Positions 12,001 through 20,324 of a stretch of 64,000 nucleotides of DNA are shown in pieces. The notes beneath the pieces were generated by a model that worked only from the letters and a program-made list of their open reading frames with translations, had not been told where the DNA came from and did not search any database. Origin of the DNA: Branchiostoma floridae (Eukaryota > Chordata > Leptocardii > Amphioxiformes > Branchiostomatidae); assembly GCF_000003815.2 (NCBI RefSeq), contig NC_049988.1:16922088-16986087 (forward strand). The letters run 5' to 3'. Position numbers and translations under genes: made by a program. Position 1 is the first letter of the stretch, and each line of letters begins with the position of its first letter.

Positions 12001-13343
12001 AGCTACGTACGCCGTAAATAGATTGGTTAGATATAGTAGAAAATGGTACGGTGTAGGCGGTGCATTTCCTCGTATCGTTTGTAAGTTTACTACTCGCTCC
12101 TCCAAAGTACCAAACTAGATCATCAGTTTTCGTTGTAAGTTCTTTGTAAATATGTAAAAATCTACTACTAGCTTGGTATCGCTGCGTCAAAAATGTTTGT
12201 TTACACAAAATATGTTGTTTACGCTGTGCAAATCCTGGGCTCTGTAATGAGGAAACGCACGTCGTGCGACTTTCGGTTATAATGAGGCATTGTACGCCCG
12301 ACCTCGCAAAGCATTGTGCGTTGCAAAATAGCGGCAGATGTTCCAATCTACCGCTGTAAACTCCTGTTTTTTAAAGGAAATTTACGCATTTCAAGTCCGA
12401 CGTTTGCGACACGTAACTCATCGTATCAATGCGGTCCGTTTTACACCACCGCTTTCCGCTTCTTGTGTACATGGATTACGTGCCAATTCGGGTTGCTTTG
12501 AGGTCATGCACGTGTCTGTTGACTACGCGAGGTACCTCGGCACGCGCAATGTCGCAATGTCCGCCGCTATGCCCGTCGCTTTTGCGCCCACGAAAATGCG
12601 TGTCCGTTCTGTGCCCAAGCGTGCGAAGTCAGCACGGGGCGAGGTATTGCACGCGTTCGGAGTTTGCGTGAAGTTGCTCAAAACTCGTCAATCGGCACGA
12701 AACGTGCTATTCTTCAAGCGACGCTATCTTTACACGCGTGCAGTTACCGTCACGCGACAGTAACTCCGCACCCGTGCAAAGATAGCGGCGTTTGAGAAAT
12801 GGCACGTTTCGTGTGGAATGATGTGTTTTGAGGAACTTCACGTCGTGTTGTTCCTCGTTTCGGGTACCCAAAACATAGCTCTCAGGAGTGGTGGTTCAAT
12901 TACTCTGAGCATGTAACCTAGGGCCACATGACTCGAGTGAAGAATCGTTGATGCCTGGCAAACTAGTAGTAATTCACATGTATTTAGTGAAACATTAGGT
13001 AGTCGTGAAGTCAGCTTATCGGTCCCAAGTTCTCATTACTGTAGATACCTTTTCTGTAATGTGTTGCCTGACTCCAGGACTCTTTAGCACCAGAGTGCGG
13101 TAACAGGACTAGTCTTATTCTGAAATAAGGGGGGGGGGGGGGCTTTGAGTGGTAGTGATCACATGGTTAACAGTGGGTTCATAACACTGACACTATATTT
13201 TCCTGCATGTTCCAGAGAAGCCAGTGGCAGCGGGGCCTGAGTACAAAGCTGGAGAGTACTACTCTTACAACCCCATGTCTTTCTACGATGTGGACGCCTC
13301 CTGCGATGCGCACCGCTTACCTCAGCCATCAAACAAGAAGTAG
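39..13343 (+). CDS. NDUFV3: NADH dehydrogenase flavoprotein 3 (complex I accessory subunit), mitochondrial, five exons
   Basis: Exons: 39-77, 753-879, 1851-2396, 2671-3738, 13216-13343. Exon 1 ends in phase 0 and all later junctions are phase 1. Exons 1-2 encode an Arg-containing, acid-free N-terminus beginning MAAPMRIGALLGK, a good mitochondrial presequence, followed by a Pro-rich stretch. The last exon encodes YKAGEYYSYNPMSFYDV and ends RLPQPSNKK. This matches the conserved NDUFV3 C-terminus (YKN-x4-DYSTYTF, ending RMPQPSSGR) that is associated with the flavoprotein arm of complex I. The two middle exons are multiples of three (546 and 1068 nt), so skipping them gives a short form of about 97 residues and inclusion about 635 residues. 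Vertebrates likewise have short and long NDUFV3 isoforms. Identification rests on the C-terminal motif plus presequence. A small extra exon near 2531-2562 was considered but does not keep frame. Confidence 0.78.
78..752 (+). other. NDUFV3 intron 1
   Basis: Donor GT at 78-79 and acceptor AG at 751-752. AT-rich with no recognisable gene, repeat or RNA. The open frame at 305-574 has no family resemblance and is not supported. Confidence 0.6.
880..1850 (+). other. NDUFV3 intron 2
   Basis: Donor GTAACC at 880 and acceptor TTTTTAG ending at 1850 after a T-rich tract. Short open frames on both strands (1155-1391, 1271-1498, 1437-1625) overlap one another and look random. Nothing else seen. Confidence 0.6.
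1851..2396 (+). CDS. NDUFV3: NDUFV3 cassette exon with two SAP-like motifs
   Basis: Phase 1 at both ends, 182 codons. It contains two related helix-extended-loop-helix segments of about 34 residues: one beginning WTVSVLKQLLKQKGIKYK (about nt 1960-2070) and one beginning QTVSELRQLLKDRGIKFK (about nt 2185-2290). Both fit the SAP pattern (TV..LK.LLK..GI...-K..L..LL), a fold usually binding nucleic acid. Low-complexity Ser/Gln/Asp linkers surround them. A SAP pair in a complex I subunit is unexpected; the resemblance is by eye and could reflect a simple helical repeat. The exon is symmetric and so can be skipped without breaking frame. Confidence 0.65.
2671..3738 (+). CDS. NDUFV3: NDUFV3 cassette exon: Ser-rich tract and decapeptide repeats
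   Basis: 356 codons, phase 1 at both ends, acceptor ATATAG ending at 2670 and donor CAG/GTGAGG at 3738. An Ala/Glu-rich start is followed by a Ser tract broken by single Glu residues (about 2845-2955). About 16 ten-residue repeats then follow, of the form (T/A)EVITKEP(D/E)A, and an acidic Pro/Glu tail. It is predicted to be disordered and strongly acidic. A long low-complexity alternative exon is a known feature of vertebrate NDUFV3, which supports orthology although the sequence is not alignable. The long open frames on the opposite strand here are by-products of the repeat. Confidence 0.7.
2986..3470 (+). repeat. Coding minisatellite, 30-bp unit
   Basis: About 16 tandem units of 30 bp with the core gaggtgataactaaag. 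The unit is a multiple of three, so frame is kept, and units differ mainly at Asp/Glu, Lys/Glu and Pro/Thr positions. Copy number is likely to vary between haplotypes. Confidence 0.9.
3968..4092. mobile_element. Short foldback MITE, copy 1
   Basis: Imperfect terminal inverted repeats: agtagaaattggtcaaata at the left and tatttggccaatttctact at the right. The internal part reads cagataacacacca then gagttagctggccgagg. The same internal sequence and termini recur at 60795-60943, so this is a family. No coding capacity. Confidence 0.7.
4272..4372 (+). repeat. Repeat related to 12770-12870 in inverted orientation
   Basis: It contains gcacgacgtgaggtttctc, cacgaaacgtgccatt and cgctatctttgcacg. The reverse complement of about 12770-12870 carries the same three blocks in the same order. 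The pair brackets 8.4 kb of the NDUFV3 intron. They could be ends of one old element or two independent copies; nothing between them decides this. Confidence 0.6.
4376..5575 (+). repeat. GC-rich tandem array, unit about 105 bp
   Basis: About nine units sharing attacgtgcgcttcttcaat, ttttagcggtgtttgcacgg, ggcccggcaacacgg and cagactcggctctcaaacca. They start near 4380, 4482, 4591, 4704, 5091, 5197, 5301, 5401 and 5505. The array is interrupted at about 4790-5045 by unrelated GC-rich sequence. Because the unit is close to a multiple of three, open frames run through it on both strands; these are not genes. Every unit has TTACGTGCG, which includes an RCGTG core. Confidence 0.88.
4883..4958. repeat. 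Inverted repeat inside the GC-rich array
   Basis: taccagctggcccctact at the left pairs with agtagggccagctggta at the right, separated by about 40 bp. It lies in the segment that interrupts the 105-bp array and may mark a small inserted foldback sequence. Confidence 0.55.
5968..6400 (+). repeat. Diverged duplicate segment, copy 1
   Basis: It aligns in order with 7420-7870. Shared blocks include gtagataaactgttgtttg, ccagatattttcaaa, ggctgccgcgggctg (ggcggccgcgggctg in copy 2), cttacggtgcacgaaat and gcgattgaaatgg. It has substitutions and small indels and no open frame across its length. See 7277-7917. Confidence 0.75.
6934..7267. mobile_element. Foldback DNA element with 9-bp target duplication (Mutator-like MITE)
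   Basis: About 150-bp inverted arms start TAACCTGGAATCCAGTC and end with its reverse complement. They continue inward through ggctcggcctaccgtagtta and atcattcacacccggtag to an AT-rich centre near 7100. It is flanked by perfect 9-bp direct repeats CTTCTCGGT (6925-6933 and 7268-7276). Long inverted repeats plus 9-bp duplications are typical of Mutator-superfamily non-autonomous elements; hAT elements give 8 bp. No coding sequence. Confidence 0.85.
7277..7917 (+). other. Unrecognised open frame in duplicate segment, copy 2
   Basis: Open for over 200 codons, but with no ATG until well inside (near 7579), and its 5' part runs into the right arm of the foldback element. No family is recognised. 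The segment 7420-7870 has a diverged copy at 5968-6400 in which the frame is not kept, which argues against a conserved protein. It may be an exon remnant or chance. Translation includes a Pro/Arg/Gly-rich stretch over the GC-rich middle and a hydrophobic start. Confidence 0.25.
7918..9900. other. NDUFV3 intron, no gene seen
   Basis: AT-rich. It holds a short (TG)n run at about 8243-8264 and a G homopolymer near 8690-8706. A short repeat (aggaggttaattacaag and cctccttggtcg at about 8098-8130) recurs in similar form at about 9024-9050. The remaining open frames are short and unsupported. Confidence 0.5.
9960..10425 (+). repeat. Direct repeat of about 190 bp, spacing 265 bp
   Basis: Copy 1 starts near 9968 and copy 2 near 10233. 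Shared blocks include aacacggtacgttgat, atttaat, aatggatcatgaatgt, ccgaattctc (variant in copy 1) and gatcgtgtctcc. No coding potential is apparent. It may be a local duplication of an older interspersed sequence. Confidence 0.7.
10430..12690. other. NDUFV3 intron, no gene seen
   Basis: No recognisable gene, RNA or transposon. The open frames at 10698-11180, 11625-11907, 11999-12346 and 12338-12763 have no family resemblance and overlap other frames. From about 12400 on, the composition becomes richer in CpG. Confidence 0.45.
12693..12870. repeat. Foldback sequence related to 4272-4372
   Basis: gcacgaaacgtgctatt...cgctatctttacacg at the left pairs with cgtgcaaagatagcg...aatggcacgtttcgtg at the right, giving a hairpin with arms of about 45 bp (12693-12811). 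The right arm continues with cacgtcgtgttgttcctcg, the reverse complement of the block at 4275-4300. Confidence 0.6.
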
Positions 13344-14784
13344 AGAGGGACAACAGCACTGCACTGCTTCTAGACACTGTTTGCAACTTTCTTGACTTGT
13401 TCTTGTTCCTTCTTTAAGTTTAAGTAGTCAGGACTACTGGAGACTCTTGCAAGCTGATCTTAAGTGTGAATTCTAAGACTATGTCAAGATTTAAGACTAT
13501 TTCTCTCTATTTACTGGTAAGGTTTGTTTGAAATGAAATGAGTGATTTGTCCATTCAATACCAAACAGATGTTACTACTATGTATGTCAAGTACTTCTGT
13601 AAAGTCAGCAAGTTTAAAACTTTGTGTCTGAAGATATGTAACACAACATACATTATTGTGTATATTGAACAAAATTAAACACTGAAACTTTGACAGTATA
13701 CAAAAGAAAGATTACATCTTATGATGCTGATAACACAATTAATTAAAACTATGGTAATAGAAAACTAATTAAAATTATGGTAGCTACATGTACAACCAAA
13801 CAAAACAACCCACTGTTATATGTTTAAAATAACTGAACATAGACCTACCACTGACAAGTAATTGAATACAATAAGACCTGCTACTTTCCTGTACATTGCT
13901 GTAGCTATAACAAAAGAAAGCAAAACAATCCAATCTTATACAATACCTATAATTATAATGTGCACACAGACAGGTCTTCAAGTTCCAATTGTTGGAAAAC
14001 AGAATTTGTTTTTAGTAGAATAATACTAATACTTTTCATAACACTTGCGGAAATACATTTGTACTAATACTTAATGTTACACATACATGTAGGTGACATT
14101 CAGATACATGTATTTGCATCTGCCTTGTGTTATGTTTCTAAGCTAATGTCACAGTCAAGGAGACTTGTCAGACATGAAGACAGAAGGCTAAGAAAGTCGT
14201 CGGAAACTATGTACTCTCAGAAAGTTCCATTTAAGGATGCTTTGACGTCACAAATATGGAAGGTACACAACTTGATGCATTGGCATCAACGTGAAACTCA
14301 GTCATTACCACTGAATACGGAAGACAGCTGTACAGTAGTCTATGTAAATAAATGGTTCCTACAGATTCCATTAGTTCTGGTTTGTAGACTAATGCTTAGA
14401 GCTTCCACCACACTTTCTTACAGTATACTTTTACTTAGTTTTACGCATTGATATTGAGATACATATATCTGCATCTACCTTGTGGTTCAAAGCTGTTTTT
14501 ATGGTTTCTACAGATTGCAGTAAGCTCAGACTTCAAAATTCTAAGTGACACAGCCTATCATTTTTAGAACAAGTTGAGCCAAATGAACAGCCAATCTGAA
14601 GTGTATTCTATACATAGGTTAACAGTAGAAATACAAAGACACAGATGTAGATTACAAAAAAAAAACCTTAGAACTGCTACTGCTACACAGCATGGAAGCA
14701 CGGATATATTTTAACCTGAAAGACACCAGTTCAAAGTACAATTATTGTTATACAAAAGTCCTCACAGAAATCAACATGTGGTTG
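13344..14784. other. 3' region between the converging NDUFV3 and Reeler genes
   Basis: NDUFV3 (+) and the Reeler gene (-) converge here. A possible poly(A) signal ATTAAA for NDUFV3 is at 13674-13679, about 330 bp after the stop. The open frame at 14074-14451 (+) resembles nothing and probably lies in 3' untranslated sequence. No repeats recognised. Confidence 0.5.
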
Positions 14785-17700
14785 CTAGCCCTCTACCATC
14801 CAGTTGGTCAGTAGTATGATGTTCAGCAGACTGAGGACTGTAGCTCCCAAGTGCAGGCTGACTGGGGTTCCTGAGAAGACAAATTGAAAAGCTTGTCATG
14901 CCATTCAGAATCCAGAATAGATTCATTTTAAAACCAAAACATGACATTTTCAAAAATAAATAATCACGAAACAGGTACTTTTATATAAAGGTGTGAAAGA
15001 TGCTGAACAGTCGATAACGGCCCCCATCTCGGTTGCGGGATATTTAGACTTCCATTCAGGTCACGTGACATACAACATGTATGTAGGCTTTGGGTCATTT
15101 CAACTTGAGACGGGTCAAAGGACTGACTGGAAGTTTGTTGGAAAGATCTTGATGAGATGAGCTTTTTTGTCTATTTTCCCCCAATTGGACTACAGATAAG
15201 ATGTATAGTAGCCTAGGAATCTCTCCGACAGGAAAAATGTCAACATTTACTTATTAACAAGACATGAGCTCATTTGGAAACAACATGCATCACTTCTGGT
15301 GATTGTCGTGTGCAGTAAGTCTTACCTCCAGAGACAGGGTCTGAGGTGATGCCTGTCCAGAACTGCTCACGTGACATGGCGATCGTGGCGCTGAGGGGGG
15401 AAGAAATGAAATCCAGTGAACTCAAATCAAGATTCAACATTTGAAACTTTGGCATAGCATCAGCGTTTGTTACTTCCAAGACACTCAGAAAGTACTTCTG
15501 TTTCAAAATTTGAAACAAACCTTAATCAGTTCCCAGACCCCAAAACATACTTCACTTACTCTTTATCTCAAGATGTTACTCCCACTTAAAAATCCTGACC
15601 ACAGCATGTGCAGAACTCAAGCCGTAGTACCATAACAAGCCGCTAGGGGCCCCAAAATATAATCATTTCAAAGGCTTATGAAGACCTACCAAATGCCAAT
15701 ACAAGCCATCCTAGCCTTCTATGGTTGCATGTGTTTGTATTCTGTCCATCCACAAACATGCGCACATACATATAATGATAATAAGTTTGTTGCAAGTTCT
15801 TGCCTGAGGGCTAATTGCAAGTGACAAGAATGCCAGACAATGGTACTCAGTATAGTAAGTGACTACTCTAGTCTTAAGTCTAACATCAAACAGTTACTTG
15901 TTGGTTTTGACTTCTTTCATTTTCTTAATTAAGACGAATGGTTTCAACTTTTCTGTAGAATGTGGGTTTTGTGACGTTAAGAGGAGAGTAGTTTTCTTTC
16001 TGTCTGTCTGTAAGTGTGGAAAAATTTGGATGAAATTTACTGGCCTCTTTAAAGAGATCTTATATACAAAGGCTACAGAAAAATAACCTTCTTAAGCAAA
16101 GATAAACAAGACCTAACTTACACGAAAGACACATCTCCGGGGGAATTCCTCGGCGCGTTCCAGGTGAAGTTGGTTCCGGCGACTTTTACCGAAGTGTTCT
16201 GGTGGGTGACGGAGTCTGCGGAGTTGTTGCACGTCAGCGATCGGGTGAAGTCGGGAAAGTCCGACCAGAAGCCGACGGCCTGGTTGGTGCTGTCTCGGGC
16301 CTGCAGCAGTATGCCTCTGAACGACGCACCCATTATTTGAACTGTTGAGAAAAAGGTAAAGGTATAATAAAAATGTAGTTTTTTTAAGGCATTATTTTAC
16401 AGCAGAGTCAGCAGAGATGAATCTGTGTCGTAGAAACAACTTAACTCACAGAAGCAGTGTAACAACGCTAGTCCCTTTGCGCAGGAGAATGTTTTAAGGC
16501 TGTAGGGGCAGTGGGTTGTTATCCACTGTGTTTAGGGCACTGTATTGGAAGGCGGAACGCATCACTGCCTTTCCACCGCATTTTACCTCCCCAACCGAAG
16601 GCAGGTATCCATTTTTTTACCCGGGTGGAATGAGGAAAGCGATATAGAGTGCCTTTCCCAAGAGCACAACATGTAGCCATGATGACAGGGTTTTCACCCA
16701 TGACCTCTGGCGTCTGGGCCAAATAACCTGCAGTTAGGCTACATGTACAAGACCCAACAAAACTGGTTTAAAAGTAAAGGCAAACTTTTTCATATATATT
16801 CAGATTCGGCGCGGAGGACGGGACAAAACTTCGGACTTTGAAAAGTTTAGACTAGATTGTGCAAAGTCATGTTGGTTTTGTTAATGGAGGTTTTTCATAC
16901 CCTTTTAGGGCACTTGTCATTCCGTGTTAACAAACACACTGCGTGATGTTTAGTCTGCAAAACAAAACTGACCCACAGAACGAAAAATGCTTGTCCTTTT
17001 TTTCAGCCTCTTACAGAGAACGTTTCTGTTCCTTTTAATTTCTATAGCCTACATTCGTCAATCCGCAGGACGATAGCCTCATATATCTATCATAGCAATA
17101 TTCAATCATAACGGTAGTAATATCTATCAGTTCATAACAAAAGTAAATGCCTGTGTAATAATTCGTTACTGCGTTGATCTAGTTCGTCCATTTCCTATCA
17201 GAACATTGGGCAGTTATAGCATCTCTCCAGACTTGGTGCAATTACAAATAGGCTCCAAATGTCTGTCAAGTACCTTAGAGTATGTGCGTTTGCCACACGT
17301 GTGTACTTTCAGTGGAGTCCACCCCGCCTTAATTGAGGGGAAAGCTTTCTTGGTTAAAGAGTTATCACTTGAGCATGAAGTGTCAAGAGCCTCTCGTTTC
17401 TTCGTTGACAAAGACTCGTGAACCCCACACTCTATTTAGAAGGCATTAGGACTTCCCAAAAATCAATTTCTAAAAGATGTAAGCTGTAGTTGTTACTTTA
17501 TAAGTGTGGAAAACCTGCAATGGGAGACTATTGTCCTGTCTTTGTAGGGCATGAACATATATGGCCTCCTTCGGCATGAACAAACTGGAAGAAATAGGAC
17601 GAAATGTACAAACGAAATGTAAATCTACCAACGAAAATTGATGGGTGGGGTTCTTGAGTAGCCAGATGCTACCGTACTTAGTTTACCGAGCCTCCTGTAC

Positions 17701-19050
17701 TGCTATCCTATGAATGAGAGAATGGCCCTGGTTCATCTTGGACCGTTGTATTACGATACCTTTACATCATCACATTGGGAACATTCTTATGACAATCGAA
17801 AAAGTGACGCGTGTAAAATTAAGCTGTCGTATGCCGAAACCGTCTGGTTTTCGTAGACATTTGCCAATGAATATGTTCCTTCTTTTAGCTTTGTTCGTTC
17901 GTTCGTTTGTCCTACTGCAAAACATCGTGCAACGGAAAAAGGGTGAATAATGTTCTTCCGATCCAAAGTTATTTCATTGTGCTGCCATCATGTCCTAAAC
18001 AGCTCGCTCATCCACGACGTGTTGGCAAGAAACAAAACCCCTGTCTCCACAACACTCGCCTTTTCCTTGGCACTTCAAGATTGACGAAGTGGAGTTTTAA
18101 GACCTCTCGAGTGAAAGGGATTGTCGGGGCGTGATATTCATTTGTGTAACGGTCAGTTCGAGACGATTCTGTAAGACAGCGGGTTGTGAATATTGTCGAA
18201 GCCTCAACGTTTTATGCCTTTATTAATAGTTTGTCATAGTCTGCAAAATACTTTTTACATATTGTCTGGCAGTCTAACGTTCTGATTTAACTGTTAGTGA
18301 GCTGTTATAAGGGCATTTTCACCCCCAAAATACAACTTTTTGTTTGCATGACGTTAATGGTAGATAAAATGAGCGTTCCATGTTACCGCATGTGTTACAA
18401 ATGTACAGAATGTAGGAAATGAAACTGTTTCGTAAAGCAGAATACAATTTACAATGTGATAAACATGAGTCATATTAGACGTCTTTGCCACAGATACCAC
18501 TATCGCGTATGCAAAATGTTGCCGCAACTTTAGTCAAGAATTCTTCCCAATCCTGCACGGCTATGAAATAATGAATGGTGGAGACTTCCAGATGGTTTCG
18601 CAAATTGGGTGCGCATCGATCGGACATTTTGAGAACTTATCTTTTTCGTCAGAAATATGCAATAATGACACAAATATGTCTAAAAGTGGTAATAAATTTC
18701 TTACATCTTAAATATTCTAAATTTTAGCGCCCAAATCCTGCAAAGTGTACCTTCTTATAAGTTATAAGTAACGTCGCAGTCACAGTCAAATAAAAAAATC
18801 CTTGGTCTTTTAGAGACTCGTGTGATTGGGTATACCACCACTTACCGCGCAGTGTGCCCCCGGGTTGGTAGGTGTTGCTGGCCGGCATGATGGTGAAGGG
18901 AGTAGCGGAGGAGTTAGCGGTGATGTTGACGTGCCCGGGCGTCAGGTTCTGACAGGCGTCGGTCGGCGCTCCGCCAGGGAAACACGCGCCCCGCTGCAAG
19001 AAACACGCCGCGAAGTACACCAGAAAAACGGGAAGACAAAATTGAGACAT
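14785..19050 (-). CDS. Reeler-domain protein, secreted or membrane-anchored, four exons
   Basis: Exons on the minus strand: 19050-18846, 16341-16122, 15390-15326, 14870-14785. Phases match (1, 2, 1) and total 191 residues plus stop. An N-terminal signal peptide (hydrophobic PVFLVYFAACFL) is followed by FPGGAPTDACQNLTPGH and TYQPGGTLR, the classic start of a Reeler domain. FRGILLQARD, the conserved Cys before NN, TWNAP and GDVSF follow. Exon 3 gives ATIAMSREQFWTGI, the usual end of the domain. Exon 4 encodes a hydrophobic C-terminal tail (LGATVLSLLNIILLTNW), suggesting a membrane or GPI anchor. Short Reeler proteins include insect Hdd11/Noduler-type defence proteins; the domain also starts reelin and FRRS1. 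It lies head to head with the DED gene, 1.27 kb apart. The start at 19050 was chosen because the signal peptide follows directly; an upstream in-frame ATG at 19173 gives no signal sequence. Confidence 0.85.
16490..16745 (-). mobile_element. Candidate tRNA-derived SINE in a Reeler intron
   Basis: Read on the minus strand, a tRNA-like head contains a B-box-like block (ggtcatgggtgaaaaccc). A tail follows with cctcattccacccggg, tacctgccttcggttgggg, ggtaaaatgcggtgg, and ends near gtggataacaacccactg. The arrangement and the minus-strand open frame through it are typical of interspersed SINE copies rather than genes. The family name was not assigned; a comparison with the rest of the genome would settle it. 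Confidence 0.45.
16750..18845 (-). other. Large first intron of the Reeler gene
   Basis: Donor GTAAG at 18845-18841 (minus strand). Open frames at 17206-17421, 17714-17950 and 17907-18134 have no recognisable similarity. No other feature seen beyond the SINE candidate at its 3' end. Confidence 0.5.
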
Positions 19051-19699
19051 TTTTGGGTCTTTCTTTAGCTCTGGAGGTACCTTCGGGAACTGAAACGTTC
19101 TCAACCGAATCCTGTCAAGTTTGAAGCTAAGATTGTGAGTGTTGAAACGGCCGTTACTTGGAGAGCGGAGCAAACCATTTCAGTAAAAACTAATACTATT
19201 TCTTCTTAAAAACGAAAAAGTATCCAAACAATCCAAACTGGTTTATTCACTTCAATGCATATTTGAAATTGCTATATTTTTGCAACGCAACTTCGTATTG
19301 TGCTGTTTTTGTTTTATAATTCCAACTTAACTCATCAGGTACCAAAAATGGTACTGTCCACTTCGTTCTGGCTGGTTGAGGTTGTGGACACGCCCTTGCG
19401 CCACCTTCTTGCGCCTTTTCACTACTTGAACTCTCGTCAAAGAAGGTGTTCACAGCTACATGTGTTGCATGTGTTACAGATTAAAGTATTAGCATTTTTT
19501 GTATTCTCCAAGCAGAGGTTGGGTCGCGGAGATGGAAGAGGCTAGGGCTTTCAGTGCAGGAAGCGAGCCAGTAAAAATCCTGTAGCGCACTTTCTTAGAT
19601 GAATCTCAAAGTCTCGAAATGTTGTCGTCTTTTTTTCCTATCTACATTTAAGATAGACCGCGGTTTTACATATCTTCTCTTACCGCATTGTTCCACCAC

Positions 19700-20324
19700 T
19701 GGACACTGAATTTCGTACAGGACAGTGCAAACAGCAAATGGTATTGTTTACAATGTAATTGCCTATCGCCTGTGTCATGTAAGCAACCGTTCGTAAAACT
19801 ACAGACGTGGCCGTCTCCTCCCCAACAGCGTACCTTTAGTCCACTTCACCCATACAAGCTTATAAGTATAGAATTTTGTCAAAAGATCCGAATACAGGTA
19901 GCAAAACGCAAGGTGTAACGCTATAGTCAGTCACCTCCAACCTTTGAACTTGATCTACCTGTCTGACATAAGCTTAATAACAATCAAGGAGGTTAATTGT
20001 TAACAATGGACCGGACCAGCTCGAGGGGTGGCGCCTTATCCTGTAAAACATTTCTACACATCTTTGTTGCAGTAGGATACAACACTGCGTGCGGGTCTTA
20101 CTAGTGTTGCGTTCACCAACAAATGTTCAGAGGAAGCAAGGAACATTGAAAACTCCTTGGAGGAAGAAAGACGTAAAAGACCACCAAAAAAAAGATTAAA
20201 TAACACCACCACCCCTTCCTGTCGTATGTTATCAAGACTGGGGACTTTTGCACTTGTAACGTTACATATGTCTGGGGGTTTCCATTAGTTTTGGCGGCCT
20301 TTTTGCCGCCAAAACGTCCTCTAA
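19700..20324 (+). promoter_or_regulatory. Upstream region of DED gene 1, homologous to those at 23880 and 62120
   Basis: Blocks shared in order with the regions before the other two DED starts include tggtattgtttacaatgta, gtctcctccccaac, ggtgtaacg, cacctccaacctttgaac and tgatctacctgtc. The three regions therefore arose by duplication with the DED first exon and probably contain the common promoter. It also forms the intergenic space with the divergent Reeler gene. No TATA box is evident. Confidence 0.6.
20274..20283 (+). promoter_or_regulatory. kB-like site before DED gene 1
   Basis: GGGGGTTTCC fits the NF-kB consensus GGGRNWYYCC. It ends 41 bases before the ATG at 20325. Equivalent sites (GGGGATTTCC) lie at the same distance before the ATGs at 24539 and 62689. 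Confidence 0.5.

Noticed and set aside
12338-12763. 141-codon open frame, Arg/Cys-rich
   Set aside because: It lies in a CpG-rich foldback region, overlaps another frame, and resembles nothing known.
14074-14451. 125-codon open frame downstream of NDUFV3
   Set aside because: No similarity, no splice or start support; most likely 3' untranslated sequence.
16519-16722. Minus-strand open frame inside the Reeler intron
   Set aside because: It coincides with a SINE-like interspersed repeat, a common source of such frames.
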